Source: Beaufortia kweichowensis
Lineage: Eukaryota > Chordata > Actinopteri > Cypriniformes > Gastromyzontidae
Assembly: GCA_019155185.1 (NCBI GenBank)
Contig: CM032798.1
Location: 17,801,121-17,865,120 of the forward strand
DNA: 64,000 nucleotides
Reading direction: 5' to 3'
Shown here: positions 47,795 to 61,655 of the stretch, in pieces
Layout of the letters: each line of letters opens with the position of its first letter
Numbering within the stretch: the stretch's first letter is position 1
The notes under the pieces: generated by a model
Told to the model about the DNA's origin: nothing
The model's database searches: none
Seen by the model: the letters and a program-made list of their open reading frames with translations, nothing else
Position numbers and translations under genes: made by a program

Positions 47795-47945
47795 TTGGTT
47801 CCCTAAAAAGTTATTTTCTTTACTTTTTTTCCACTACAGAGAACCTTTTGTGAAACAGAAAGGCTTTTCGGATGTTAAAGGTTCCTTATGGAACCATTAA
47901 ATACTTCTTTAATGGCATCATGAAGCACCTTTATGTAAGAAAAAA
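47795..47945. mobile_element. 'ggttcc ... gaaccttt' interspersed repeat
   Basis: Contains 'ggttccctaaaaagttattt', 'agagaaccttttgtgaaaca', 'aaaggttccttatggaacca' and 'taatggcatcatgaagcacc'. Related sequences occur at 49610-49700 and 58885-59110. A family of short interspersed elements in cyprinids; exact class not assigned. Confidence 0.6.
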
Positions 47946-49811
47946 ATTGCACAGATTTATATTGAAGAACTGATCTGAAGAAACCACTTAGCAACACCTT
48001 TGTGTTTTGCAGGGGCTCTACTAAATTTTTTATTTTTTGTGTAGCTCTTATGTGATCTTATGATATGCAGAATAATTGAATGCAGTTTTTAAATAACTTG
48101 ATAGATTTCTTTTTATATAAATGTTAAACTGAAATAACGAACAGTGTTTAGAGTTTGTATGCCACCAGTTACCCTTCAAGACAGCCAGCTGGGCGACCCC
48201 ACCGCCCCCCTTTCTGTCTATGGTAAAATCAATGGGTCAATAGGTTTAAAGCATAAAGAACTTCGACTCTCTGTCTAACAGCAATCTCACAAAACCAAAG
48301 CCAAAACAACATTGAAAAAAATATATATAAATTATACAGACTTGTTGAAACAAAACAGAAAAACATGCCGTCTAAATATCTCACCTGTTGACACGTTATG
48401 CAGTTTATGTAGTTTTCTTACGTGCACTTTATTTGTTCATTGCATTTACGCTGTGCTCGCAGCATAATTGCAATGTTTGCTTTTAGAGTTGCATGTGGTC
48501 ATCTGATAAACTTGTATGTTTGCGAAGATCGAGCTCATGAGAGTGACCTTTAAAAAATAATTTATTGAAATTCCTTTTTTCCAGACGTGCACTGACCTTT
48601 CCGTCCAGACGGGCCAGAGGGGAAGGGTGAGAGAGTGTGTATGTGAGAGCTCGGGGATCATGAACTATGAACCGGCCCTTTTCTCGTCCTCCTGCTGTGG
48701 CTTTGAGTCCTACGTGTACATAGACAGACACATACGACTTATTTTGTAGAATATTTCTACGTCTTACAATTTTTGATTCTACAAATCATACAAAAACGTC
48801 ACCATGATAAGCTTTATTATTTTGAAAAAATTGTGCATTGTGCAAGAATTGTATTATTCTTTATTCACTGCCCTGCAGGACAGAAAGCGGCCTCAATCGA
48901 TCCAAAATTCCTTTTCTCTCAATCTGTCTGAGCGCATCAAAGGTCTCCCTCCCCCAGCGTACCCGAACGCATTTACCTAGCCATTTAAAATTTCTGCATG
49001 TGTGTCAAGCCATTGATCAATAGCTGTCGTACTTGGGCCGTGTCTTGGTAGGTCTTCCGCACCCCTCACCCCCGGCTTCCATAGACACCCGGATTATAAT
49101 GAGGGATCCAGCTTTCACAGACACTCAGGAGGGGGAGGTGTCAGACAGAGCCAAAGGACCCAGACGGGGGCCCCATGCCGGGGTCACGCCACAAGGCCAA
49201 GGTCTTTGTCCCCACCCCCCTCTCCAAATTTTTTCGTCGCTTTCTCTATCCCTGCTTCTCTGACCCGTGAGGTCCGGCTGCGGCGGGGGGTTCGCTGGCT
49301 ATAGTGGCCAAATTCAATAACGGTGGCCGTCATTGATTTTGTGTGTGTAGAATGTGTTAAGTGTGTGCGTGTGTCTATCAACAGTACTTCCACTGACATG
49401 AATCAGCTAGCGTCAAAATGTATATTGCTGGTTAATATAATGAGAAATACGAGCAAGCTTTGTGCATTGTGATTGGTGGCAACAGGTTTAACATTAGTGT
49501 CACAAATCATTATTGACTCTCAGAACCAAATGGAACTCCAACTTTGAATATGATAAATTGCACATGAGACGTAATATATAGGAAAAGATTTTCATATTTA
49601 AGAAAGGAATGGATCTTTCAAGGTTCTTTGAGGAACCAAATATGTTTTTTTTTGTGGCATCTCTGCAAAGAACCAATTTTAGCATCCTTATTTTTCAATA
49701 TTGTATAGCCACTGATTGCTTTTAAAAGGCAACGTGAACATTCTTTAAAATGATGTTTCACATAAGTCAGTTGTAAGTCAACAGCTTGCCAATCCAACAG
49801 GTCACATTCAC

Positions 49812-50024
49812 TTTGATAATTCACCAAAAAATGAAATTTCATCATTTATTCATCGTCATGTCATTTCAAACCTGTATGACTCTTCTGCAGAACACAAAGA
49901 AGATATTTTGAAGAATGTTGGTAACCAAAGAACAACTGACCCATTGTATGAACACAAAACATTTTGTGTTTCACAGAAGAAAGATTCATAAGAATTTTTA
50001 TTTTTGGGTGAACTATCCCTTAAA
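49812..50024. mobile_element. MITE-like element
   Basis: Starts 'ttgataattcaccaaaaaat' and ends 'atttttgggtgaactatccc' 'ttaaag'. Interior 'catgtcatttcaaacctgta', 'agatattttgaagaatgttg', 'gtgtttcacagaagaaagat' is shared with 13728-13995. Confidence 0.85.
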
Positions 50025-51879
50025 GAAATAGAAGTTTTTGATTTCATTCTTTGCTTGTTGTTAAAGTTGATCGACCTTCTTTTCTGACGTCTCGTCTTGT
50101 CCTCAGAACACATCCTGGTCAGCTCAGAGAAAAAGATTAGAAGAAAAGAAACAGGGTTTACCAACACTGATAAAACATAATTGGCAAGTAATAAAAAGAT
50201 AACCGAAGCGCTGAAAGGCTACACGGCCAGAGAGACTCCTGGAAATGATTGATAGTGCTGTTGACACCTTTGTCCACTGACAGCCACAATCAGAAACTGC
50301 TTATCCGTGTGTGCGTGTGTGTATGTGCGCGTGTGGTGATAAATTCATCTCCCTTTTATGACTATTTTACAACACCAGCTTCTTCTGGGAAATGAGTAAT
50401 ATTAGATGTTGTACAGTACATGTTGAGAAGTTGATCTTGGTCTTCTTGCAGAAACTGTCCTTTGGCCAAAACACACACACACACACATAGCGAGACATTC
50501 CTTTGAGACGTCAGTAAAGCGTGAGGTCGGATATGTCCACAGAAATGCATCTTGCAGACCTGTCTTAAGGACATTATGGTATAAAAACTGAAAATACAAT
50601 GTTCTGTTTTACATTACCATTACACATATGATATATATGTCCAACCTACACGACAGATTCTCCATTTCATTTTCCCCACGTGTCCCTAAAAGATTATTTG
50701 TCACCAGTCACGGCCCAATGACACAACGGTGCAATGGCGTATGGTGAGTTATGTACATATGCATGAAAAACATGTACGCACAGATGCGTGTCACCCTCAG
50801 GATCACGCTTCAATGCTCTTCTGTAATCTAGATCGGCCTCCCCTGAGCAAAGCATGCTGGAGTTCAGCCAACAGGAGCAGGCAAACGCTTCTGGAAACTG
50901 TTCGGAGCCAAAAGACACTTTCTGACGGATATAAAGAGCTGCTAAACTTCTGAAGTGGTCTGGATCTACTTAGGTAAATAATTGTGGCTTCTTATTTGAA
51001 GTGTGTGTGTGTGCGCATGTGGTTTCATATGTTCTTGTAATTATGGGTAGTTTATGCTTTCTTTATTTTTGCAACAATTCTGCTTCCTTTTTGAAAAGTT
51101 AAAAGAACTGCTACTAAATATTTTGGATACACTATGATTTTTTTCATAAAATGAACATGAAAAAAAGAATGAACAAAATCATAATAAAATTTTTGCGTTC
51201 AGCCCTGTCATTTTATACCAATAATATTTCTAAGGCAACACAATTACAGTGCGGTTGTATTTGTTAACATTAGTTAATAAATGGCGCTCTGGAATACTTG
51301 ATTCTGATTGGCCAATCGTGACATTCCGAGGTATGTTTTTGCCTGATAACAACACAGACTTATCTGGGTATGTGATTTAACTTGGCCTTGAAAATAATTT
51401 CATTATGAATTAATTAAAAAGAAATATGCCAAATTAATAATATATATGAGATTATATTACAATTGATTAAACGAGATTAAATGTTCGTCTATTTCGAACA
51501 TTGTGTCTTGACTGACAGTTGTGTCTAAAGCTGACAGGAAAAGTTTTTTTTTTCTCTTGAAAGATTTATATTTGCTAATAAAACATTCCAAACTATAATT
51601 TAATTCACGCAAGCCGTGTAATACTCAGGATAATACAGACAGCAAGTTATTGTAAAATTTGCGAAATCAAACGGTTGGCTGTACCTTACCTAATAAATAT
51701 TATAATATTATATATTTATCTTTTTTTCATGTTGGTTATTAAGAAATACAGCCTTATTCATTATGTGTTTCTCATTTTACCTATTTATAGGAAATCTTGT
51801 TAATTACTAACTCCAGAACATCATATCATTTGTCCTGAACAAGCTTAGTTTAGTGGTAACCTTGTGCTGGTGTTCAACC

Positions 51880-52005
51880 TAGATGTTCTTTAAAACATCA
51901 TCTTTTGTGTTTTCGCAGAAGAAAGAAAGTCATACGAGCAGCACATGGGTGAGTAAACAACGACTACATTTTCATTTGGGTTGTTGGATTCTCCTTCAAA
52001 GAGAT
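51880..52005. mobile_element. Partial MITE copy
   Basis: Right part of the same family as 49812-50024: 'tcgcagaagaaagaaagtca', 'gggtgagtaaac', 'acattttcatttgggttgtt'. Truncated on the left. Confidence 0.6.
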
Positions 52006-53922
52006 CTCGACAATGTCTCAAACTTCAGTGATGTAAAGTGAAATGTCTGGCTATGTGTGTGATTTTAATAGCTCTGTCCAGCGTGGTTTGTTGAGGTGTA
52101 AAGTAGAAGAGTGTTAGTTTAGCTGTGAGACAAGATTAAATGGATCATTGATGCTGGTGTAGACTGTGAAGTGATCCACTTCTCTCCAGAGGAAGAGGCC
52201 ATCAGGCTAAACAAACACATCAGCGAGACACGGGACATTCATGTTCTTACTATGAACACAGTCCACTTGTTTGAGGATGTGATTACTGTAGAAAAAAACT
52301 AGCCAAAAGCTTGTCCTTTAGAAATAAAACGTTTTAATGTGCTTCCTTAACTTTCAGATTAACCTAAATCTACATTTAGGGTTAAAAAATAATTGAGAAG
52401 CATAGTGTTAAAATTTTGATTTTAGTTTTGAGTTTGATTCCTAAGAAAAAACACACATATGATGCTCATAAAATGTAAAGCTTGAATGCACTGTAATGTA
52501 AAAGTTTTTGCCAAATCTGTAAAGATAATTTTACATGCAACCTTGAAAACAGCAAAAATTGGCTCAACATAGTGTGGAAAATAGCCCTGCAGAAACAGTG
52601 TGATTTACTTTATTCTCTAAACGCAATAAAAGTGGAAAATTTGAGGGGAATGTTCAATAATAGCCACCAGATTTTAAAGTGGGCGACATTTGAACTTTAG
52701 GAGGAGAGACCTGGAACAGAAGCACATGCTGTCTGGCACAGTAAATACCGTCTTCAATCAAACTTACCCAAACCAAGGTTCCTTAATGACAGCTTTCAGT
52801 CTGAAGACATATGAAAAACATTATTTACCCAATAATGACACACAGCATGCCTGTGTAATGTTCGGTTCTCAGTGTTGGAGGAACAAACAGATACTCGCAA
52901 GGCCAGATCTGATCTAAAACTGCATCTTTAACTTGGTCCAAATAGAGATATGGATTATCTTTGTACTGTTTTTTTAAACCCTTTCTTTAAAAAAGTCTTT
53001 CAGCTGCTCATAAGACCTATGCATATTTTTTTTAGACAGAACGGAACAAGTGTGAGAACTAGCCCTGCATGGGCAACTCCTATTATTTATTTATTTGCTC
53101 TCTGAACCGTTCTGAGCCATTTTTCATGATAAAATCTGTGATATTGTGGCACTAATTGTAAATAGGTTTGCATTAAATTAAGCATTCAGTGCTTTTGGTA
53201 AGGTCTTCAAATAAATGTGGCAAGAAGTTGACACCTCTGACGTTTTTTTCTCCATCAGTTATTATTCATTTCTGCTCCGTTTCTTCAATTCAGCCAGAGA
53301 ACAAGCCTTGGCCGTTTTCAAGACGTTGCTGCTAATGATGCAGCGGAGAGATACTTCGACCTTTGACCCAGATCTGGCACAGAACTCAAAGGAGTTACCC
53401 CTAAGTTCCTTTCCAGCGCTGTCAATTGCTGTCTTTTATTGGAGACAAAGCCTCTAGGCCAGTGTCAGACTAACAACCCGCCTGCCAAACTGTTGAAAAC
53501 GAACCACAGCGCTGTTTAAAACTAAAGCTAATCCTCTAGGATCAATGCAGCTGACATATCATAACTTTGTGGAGTTAAAGCGTTTAGATCAATTTAAAGG
53601 TAACCTCAATGACCATTCGCAAACCATTTTTTTTGTCATAATATGGTGGACTTCAGACTGAAACTGGATTCTGAGTCCACTGGGATTGTGAAAATTGTTT
53701 ATTGGATTGTGAAACACTGGCGTTACTTGGCAGAAAACGGTTGTTAGTAAGACACATTGAAAAGGCGTGTTTGGGTAAAAGAACTAACGGAATAAAATAT
53801 TCATTTAAAATTTACAAATCGCTAGGAATTGTGCACAATATGCATCAGAAAACAAAAATGTCAATTTTTAGGTTGATTATAAATATAAAATATATAAATT
53901 ATCAATCCATAACATAAGCCTC

Positions 53923-54020
53923 TCCATTGCCATCTCTATTTAAGACATAAAATTCCTTTTTTAAGTATGTTGAAAAATAACTGACATTTCCTACAGAATC
54001 TGACCCGATAGCTCAAATTA
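53923..54020. repeat. Dispersed repeat copy (related to 5607-5735)
   Basis: See the copy at 5607; matching blocks 'gcctctccattgcca', 'tttctacagaat-like' and 'ctgacccgatagctcaa'. Confidence 0.45.
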
Positions 54021-54261
54021 TAAATTATTATTATCATTTCAGCATTGTGAATCAGGGTAAAGTAAAAAGGTGGCTTTGAGTTATGATCTTTATAGACTTC
54101 TTCTATTAACTAAGTTTTGTTTTTTAACCACAAAAAATACAGACTGCCGCTTTAAATGTCTAATATTATTCTTAAATAAACAAAGTTGACCCGTTGTGGA
54201 AACAAAATAGCATGACATCCTCTTCCTCTTTTATGAAATATGGGTGGTTTTCTTTAAAAAG

Positions 54262-54345
54262 TGGAAACATTTGTTTAAGTCTCATCTGTGTCTCAGATGT
54301 TTCTCCTGAGAAAAGGGTTAGTCAGAAATCTCAAATCTCCATCAG
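54262..54345 (+). repeat. Dispersed repeat, partial copy
   Basis: 'gtggaaacatttgtttaagt', 'tctcagatgtttctcctgag', 'gtcagaaatctcaaat' align with 55898-55975. Confidence 0.6.
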
Positions 54346-54631
54346 ATCTCCTAAACTATGAAAGAGAAACATCTGAGCCATAACATTTTCCTCTGGGTAG
54401 TTCTTCATATTCTGACTCTTACATCTGTTTCTCACATTCCCTTCAGTCTGTAAAGTCTCAGAAGGAAAAGTTAAATTAGAACAAGAGAATGTTTATACAG
54501 GTAAAAACCCCCTATAATCTGAGTCTGACATAACCCTAATACCTCATCAAGCTTCAGTCCTCACGACACACGTCAGATCCAGTAGCTAAAGACGATATAA
54601 GACTGTAGCTGAGGAGATCTCCTGTTGTTTT

Positions 54632-54772
54632 ACATTTATGGATTTTGGCAGACACTTTTCTCCAAACTGACTTATAATGCATTCAAGCTATACATTTTTA
54701 TCAGTATGTGTGTTTCATGGGATTCGAACCCGTGACCTTTATGTTGCCAGTGCAATTGAGCTACACAGTTAG
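54632..54772 (-). mobile_element. tRNA-derived SINE, reverse orientation
   Basis: Reversed tail 'tttacatttatggattttgg' 'cagacacttttctccaaact' and reversed B box 'tgggattcgaacccgtgacc', then 'gtgcaattgagctacaca', a reversed A-box region. The best preserved SINE in the window. Confidence 0.85.
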
Positions 54773-55867
54773 TGCCAGATACAAATTATCATTTTACTTG
54801 TAAAAGTTTTATAGAATTTCCACTGTTTCCATGTCAAGACTTTGAATAATCCACCATGAGGAAATTCTTTAAAAATACACAGAGAGTAATATAGATCACT
54901 TTGGGATTCCTTTGGGCTTTCTAAATTGCTTTATCTACTGAAATTAATTCAAGTAACATTAGCATATAGTCACAAATTATCATCTTACCCACAAGGGATG
55001 TATTTAAAGAGATTGAACTACTTATGTTTGGTGGATATATGACATAATACTTGTGTATACAGAATCTTCATTGGCCTTTCAAGATGATTTCGGATCAACA
55101 AAAGCAACTCCACATCTGCTCATTTAAATATTTTTGGCATATTTCTCTCCTCCAATGGAAGCTTTAATAATAAAAGTCAAAGCTCATCTGGTCGTTGATT
55201 CATGCCTTCAGGACATCTGAACTTGGAGGGACATCTCAGTGGACCCGCTTGACTCAACCCAAGCTTCTTGAAAACCTTTGACTTCTTGACATACTCAACA
55301 TCTCGGAGAAATTAGCAATGCACACATCATTTCCATAATTAATCGATAGTACGGCGATGAACTAGATTTCCTCCCCCATTCGGCTCGTTCTTCAGAATTC
55401 AGAGAGCATGTGCTTTATTTGCCGAGCGTCGGCTTTGGCTGAAACAACAGCGTGAATAATTATTATGAGTTCAAACCGCTCTGTTTTCACTCAACTCTCG
55501 TAAACTGATGAACTGTGACCTCAATAATTGTTCTACATTGTGACTCTTGACCTTAAACTTGCATTAAGAAAACAAAGAGAACATAGATGAGTGAGAAAAT
55601 AGACTCATATCTTCACGCAATCGCTCAGAAATGTAAACAAAAGTGTCAATTTAAGAACTGCGTCGTTTTGAACTCTTGCGTTAAACAAATAATGAATATG
55701 GATGAAATTGTTAATATATTAAGTTTGCACTAAATTATCACATTTAGGCAGATGTTGAGATCAAATTGAGCTATTTATTTCTTTATAAATGTGTGTATTG
55801 GTCTGGAGATGGTTACACCATATCATTTTCCTCTTTGAAATCTCTTTAATATGTCAATTATGTCTCT

Positions 55868-56025
55868 TAGACATCAATGAGATTAAATGGAGATCAAGTG
55901 GAAACTTTTGTTTAAATCTCATGTGTGTCTCAGATATTTCTCCAGAGAAAAAGAGTCAGAAATCTCACAAATGTCTCTGTCATTAGAGTTTCAGAAGAGA
56001 TCTCAACAATGACACAAACTCAACC
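55868..56025 (+). repeat. Dispersed repeat, forward copy
   Basis: Forward copy of the family at 8990-9195 (reverse) and 54262-54345 (partial): 'gagattaaatggagatcaag', 'aaagagtcagaaatctcaca', 'aagagatctcaacaatgaca'. Confidence 0.7.
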
Positions 56026-58753
56026 CAACTGAAGATTTTAATATGAACATTTCTCACTAAATTGACCCAAATCCAGATTATTTTACCTGAACAATCTACA
56101 TTCATTTTGCACCTTCATACTCTTCATACTCTTCATGATTCTCCTAAAATTGCTTTGGAAAAATAAAAATATAGACAATTAATAAACTATTAAAAATGAA
56201 AATGAAAATTAAACATCTGAGCAATAGCATGTTCCTCTAGGTACCAACATTTTAAGGAAAATATTTTAACGAAAAAATTGAATCTGAAATTTAAAAAAAA
56301 ATATTAAATTCACATATTTTTGCAGATATTCCACTTATAATGTTTACCATCAATTAAATCACTGTATTTGACATGTATTAACAGGAAACCTGGGCTGTCC
56401 AGCACAGTTTCTAGAGGAAGCAAACACGGCATTAATGTCTCTTCAGGGATTCAGGGTTTGTTCATCAGTGTGGAGCTCTGTGACCCGACAGTGTCCAGTC
56501 TTACACTAATGAAAAACAAGTCGAGACAGACAGTAAGAGCTCAACACAACTCATCAGGACTCACAGCTCCACACATGCTAATGTCTTACTAATTACTGAT
56601 GTGCCTAATTACCAACTTGCTCAATAATGCAGTCACACGTTTTTATAAAAAAGATTTAGCTGGAGATTTTACCTAATGATTAAGATGGAAAATGATTTTT
56701 AGCCATAGCAGCGATCCTATATATGTATGCATAAATAGCACATTCGACCAATCTGGATGTGTTGATGTGTCCACCATCCTGAAACGGTTAACATTTTAGT
56801 TGCTGTCATCACTAACCGTAAAAAAGTGTTTTCCAGGATGCCACAATATTTGAATTCTTGAAAAGCTTTTCACATGTAAGAATGTGTTTGTTTGTGTTTT
56901 TATTAATTCAATATAATACTGTAGGTTTTTTACCATGGTAACTTGTTTAACATGGTAATGTTGTGTTGCGCTTTTGTCTTGTTGTATTGTGTTAGTTTAA
57001 CAAATATAATGCTTGCTGTTGTGTGTCCGTGAACCAACTTTGACTGTTCCAATATGGCGGATGACATATAAAGTGGCTGCTAATGACTGTGTGCTTGTCT
57101 GACATTGGTCAACAAAACAGATAGTCCCGCCCCCAAACTCATGTCATTGGTCGAGGCAACTTTGCTGTTTTGAAGCAGATGTTGTTTGAAAAATCAATGA
57201 ATCTCTGAATATTATGCTAAAATGGAAAAAAATTGTATCAATGTCATTGTATTATATTATGTCTTCTCCACCAATCAATCGATACAAAAGCTAACACTCC
57301 CTTTCACAGCCAATATTAATATGTATAATTTGCAAATACTGTCTACTGCCTTTGGCTCTTAGCTTTCTGATGTATTCAGTAGACTTGGAGAGTCTCTGCT
57401 GCTATCAAAACTCTCTTATAAGTGCCTGTAATAACTGTAAAATTACAAAGATAGCCTGAAACAATCTCTCAAATCACAGAAAAGGTTTATTAAAACGATA
57501 TTGAATCAAATTATCCCCTCCACCTCCAAATGGATTCAATAGCAGGTTGATGGTATTAATCTGAGTGCGCTCGCAGACATTACTGACAAAAACAATATTA
57601 ACACTGATGTTGAAATCTATTGCAGCTTATCAAAAGCGTCTGTCTTTAAATAATTCATAAGCAGAAGAAAGTGAAACAGTAAATGATAGGTATAGTAGTG
57701 GTTTGACTGCTTGCTTGATTATCTGTGTATTTCCTTATACCGAAAGACAAAATAAAAATGTATAAAATATAAAAAAATAATCATAAGAATTTTCATTCAA
57801 ATGAATTGCTAAAAAGAATTTAAAAAAAAATTTTTTTTAAATAGTTGGCTTTAATATTAACTTTCGTATCTTGTCATATGTCATCATATGTGTTTATATT
57901 TCTCATCAATATGTTAAGCAATTTCAACTTATTTTTATATTTTACAGCAGGTACAGCAAGTACAATTTGAAGTTTAAATGACTTTGATGAACAATTTGAT
58001 TTAACGTTAATTAAGGCAGCAACATTTTCACAGTGTTGTTGAGAGTTTTACACTGTTTAGAGTTGTTGAATCTGTTCTTCTGATAAAGTTCAAACTAGGT
58101 TGTGACCGTCCGTTCATATCTGCTCGGATTTCTTTCATCTTTCTCCACCCGAGCCCTCGAGTGTTTGATGTGAAATTACCACAGGAATAACCACATCTTT
58201 CTTCTGCCCAACCTGGCAGAAGTCTGAAAACAGATCTTTGTTGTTATCCTTAGATGCAAAATGCTAAAAGAAGCAAACGCTAATGAGAGCTTTTGATCTT
58301 GAGCTCAAGAGAGAATACAGTAAGAGTGCAGGAATCAATTCTTACACTTCACATTTTAAATGGTCTGACTTTATTTGCACTGTTAACCAATTTGCATGAT
58401 TTGTTTAGTAAAAAAGATAATAAAAACACAGACAATAGGTGTGAATCACCAGACACTATTAATTCTTAAAAGACATTTTGTATTTAAATACAGAACCGAT
58501 TTGAATTCGCTCTGGTATGAAGCCTTTGGCTTACACATAATACCCCAAGCTTTTGACCATCAGCATCTCCCTCGATATTCAGAAGCTCTATAAAGAAAAA
58601 AGCTTTCAGGTAGCAGTGAAATGAGTAATCCTGACGCTATTAAGTTATTCACGTCTGCTCTCACCTGAGCTGAAGCGACTGATTCATCTTTCACTTTGCC
58701 ACCGGCCACTTACAGTTGCTATAAAGATTCATATTATGTTGTCTTCTTTACAG

Positions 58754-58816
58754 GAGGATGTTGCCGCCTGGAAGTCATAAAGAAGAAGATAAAAGAGCAA
58801 ATGTACAGACGGATGG
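58754..58816 (+). ncRNA. Possible non-coding exon
   Basis: A 63-bp segment is bounded by a strong acceptor-like 'ttgtcttctttacag' and a strong donor-like GTGAGT at 58817-58822. It contains an in-frame stop in at least one frame and no family match. It could be an exon of a long non-coding transcript; no partner exons were identified. Confidence 0.2.
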
Positions 58817-58884
58817 GTGAGTTGCTTGAGTTCAATATGATTAAACTTTAGACAAAATTGTATCGTGTAATGATATTCAGCACT

Positions 58885-59110
58885 CTACTAAAAATAAAAG
58901 TGATGCCATAGAAGAACCATTTTTGCCTGGTTCCATAAAGAACCTTAAACATCAGAACCTTTCTGTTATACAAAAGATTCTTATAGTTAAAAAATAAAAA
59001 ATGGAGCTTTTAAAAACCTTGGACTGAATTGTTCTTTGGGGAACCAAAAATGGTTGTTTTATGGCAATTGCTTTATGTGAAAACCTTTTGAAGAACCTTT
59101 AATGCATGAC
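58885..59110. mobile_element. 'gaacc' interspersed repeat, long copy
   Basis: 'gatgccatagaagaaccatt', 'ggttccataaagaaccttaa', 'ttctttggggaaccaaaaat', 'ccttttgaagaacctttaat'. Same family as 47795-47945. Confidence 0.65.
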
Positions 59111-60234
59111 TCAATTTTATACATTTGTTATTTTAATTTTTCATAAGAAAGAAGAAAAACAAAGCAATATTTAATATATTGATTGTTTCTCCATAGATAG
59201 CAATGAGATTGAGAGCAAACTGGGAATGGTTAAAGTTTTAGATTTTTCTCAACAATGTCCTGAAATGTGTTTAGTCTTTAGTAATTTGATTTCACTGTAA
59301 ATTTAAACATTCATCTTAATTGTTTTTATCCAGCCTCCTCTATGCACATTATAGAACTATTGTCTTTACAATTGTCTCATTTGTTTCTGTTTCCTTCTAA
59401 GAGAAAGATCTTTTAAAATTGTCATGTATTATCAATTAAACATAACTGAGACAATCATTAAGTTAACAATATCAAGCAATACAATCCTCCTCTAGGTTAT
59501 TACATTTTGATGGAAGATATGAAATATGTGCACTGATGAATCATGCAGGGGATGTTTATTAAGAAAGTAAGTTAATTTGATGGTCTTCCCACCATATTGA
59601 TCATCTGCAATTTGATGAAATGAAAGCATTGATTCATCATTGTAAATTGCAACCAAAACTCAAACCATCACTAAAATCTCATTAACTACAAGCTCGCTGG
59701 CCAATAATTCCAAGCCAGGAGACCTCGGTTGAATAATCAATAATAGGAAAGTCCACTTTCATCTGGGTCGGCCGATGGGGTGAACAGAGAAAGGCCGTGC
59801 GTGAATGAGTGAATGAACGAGTGCGGGTTAGATGGAGGGCCTATTGTGTCCGTGGCCCGGAGAGCGCGGCATGGTCGGAGCTTACGCCCGTCTGATGAGC
59901 CTTAAAGCAGATGAATAATGTATTCCCCATCAATGCGGAGAAAAGGTGCAGGGCTTCAGGCCATGTCTAAGCCCCTATTCATCCAGCCAGCCAGACACAA
60001 AGACACAGAGAGCCCGTCTGTGGGAGCCCATCCGGAGGAATCCACAATGAGGCCATCTCTCTGCAAAATCTCCACTTTCATACTCTGGGGGTTTTTGATT
60101 GAAACGTGTATCGTAACCAAGGGCGTAGATTTGATTTTTACATTGCTGGATATTACAGATGCTTTGTGTTTATAGCGCATCAGCTGTTCTTGTTAAGTAT
60201 TTGACCTGTTCAGTAAATATACCGCAGATTGATT

Positions 60235-60253
60235 ATATATATATATATATATA
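60235..60253. repeat. (AT)n microsatellite
   Basis: Short AT run flanked by 'gattat' and 'ataatc', a small perfect palindrome. Confidence 0.9.
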
Positions 60254-61609
60254 ATCTCTAAGCTCTACTGTTGAGTTATAGTTTACTTATTATACATAAT
60301 GTATCCACAATTGTCAGATATGTACATCTATGATCTATGGCATTTAATATTTTACCAGCGGTTGGACACAAAAGATAACTGGTAAACTTTTGAATTGCGT
60401 GTGGTTGCCTATAACATATAGCTCTTGTTTAGTGTATACAGTGTAAAATATATTCCTTTTTATTGAATGCAATTTGTTTTTATAATGTTTTATAGAATTA
60501 TATTAAATGACGATCAATCTTGAAGCTCTTAAATGTAACTTGTCATACGACCAACTACCAGTAAACTGTTTTTTTTTTTTACCAGTAAACAGACCAACTA
60601 CCAGTTATCAGTGCCCCAAAATATTTCTTTCTGGTTCAACTAATATATTTTCCTTCTACTGATTTCAATTATTTCACAAAACAATGCCGTATAAAGCGTA
60701 TATGTGAATATATTAAAGGAATATTATAATATATGTGACCCCATATATGAAATCTAGGTTAAAATCTCAAAATCTAATTGTGAGATTATGAGCATCAATG
60801 TAGTCATGTAGCTTTTTAACTGATTTCAGTTTTTGATCTGGCTTTACACAGTCTATATTAAAGATATCAAGGTTATATTTCCACAGAATGTTCTTTACAT
60901 TATGAAGAATGATTTTATGTAGAAAACAGTAAATCACAAAAATAACTTTAGCTGGATTTTCACAGACTGGGTCACATAACAAAAGATTGTGGTGTTGTCA
61001 CAAAATACCAAACTTTGATACATTATGATTTTTGAAACCCAGGTTATTTAGTAAATGTTTCGGGAATCTAAAGTCCAAACAGAAAGATTTATGTCATGAG
61101 AGTCAAAGCCCCGACAGTTTCTTCTCAAAGCCTCTGTGTGAATAAAACAAGATTATCAGAAAAATGTGAAAATGTTTCTCCACACTGCTACACGCAGAGC
61201 AGAAGAAAAGAGCTTTTGCTGTCTGTAAGCTTGTGTGAAATAAAGATGTCTGGGTCGGTTCTATGTTATTGATTGGAGAATGTTTGGCAGAACAAAGGGT
61301 TCAGTGCTGTGAGGGGGGTGTTGAAGACATCGCTGTTGTCATTAAACTTTAAAACACTCTCTTTGCTTTTGTTTAGCCTCGTGAGAGGACACGCAGTGGT
61401 CCTGACTACATGACCCAAGGAAAATCTGAACTTTACTAGTAAATAACATTTAATGGAGGTGAGGTGGTCAGTTCACAATGGCTGATGCATTGCAGGAGAA
61501 TTTTTCTAAAGAGAATTAATAAACTGAATGAATGTGAATCTTATCTTTGAAGTGATTTAGCAATGTATTGAAAATGACTAATAAAATGATATAAAATATT
61601 ATGAGCACG

Positions 61610-61655
61610 TTAATTAATATCCAAAGCAACTTACAGTACATTCAGTCTTTACATT
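61610..61655 (-). mobile_element. SINE tail fragment
   Basis: 'aatatccaaagcaacttaca' 'gtacattcag' matches the reversed 3' tail of the SINEs at 37677 and 54632. Confidence 0.5.

Noticed and set aside
54632..54772. Candidate tRNA gene, from the B-box-like 'gggattcgaacccgtga'
   Set aside because: No full cloverleaf; the attached tail identifies it as a SINE.
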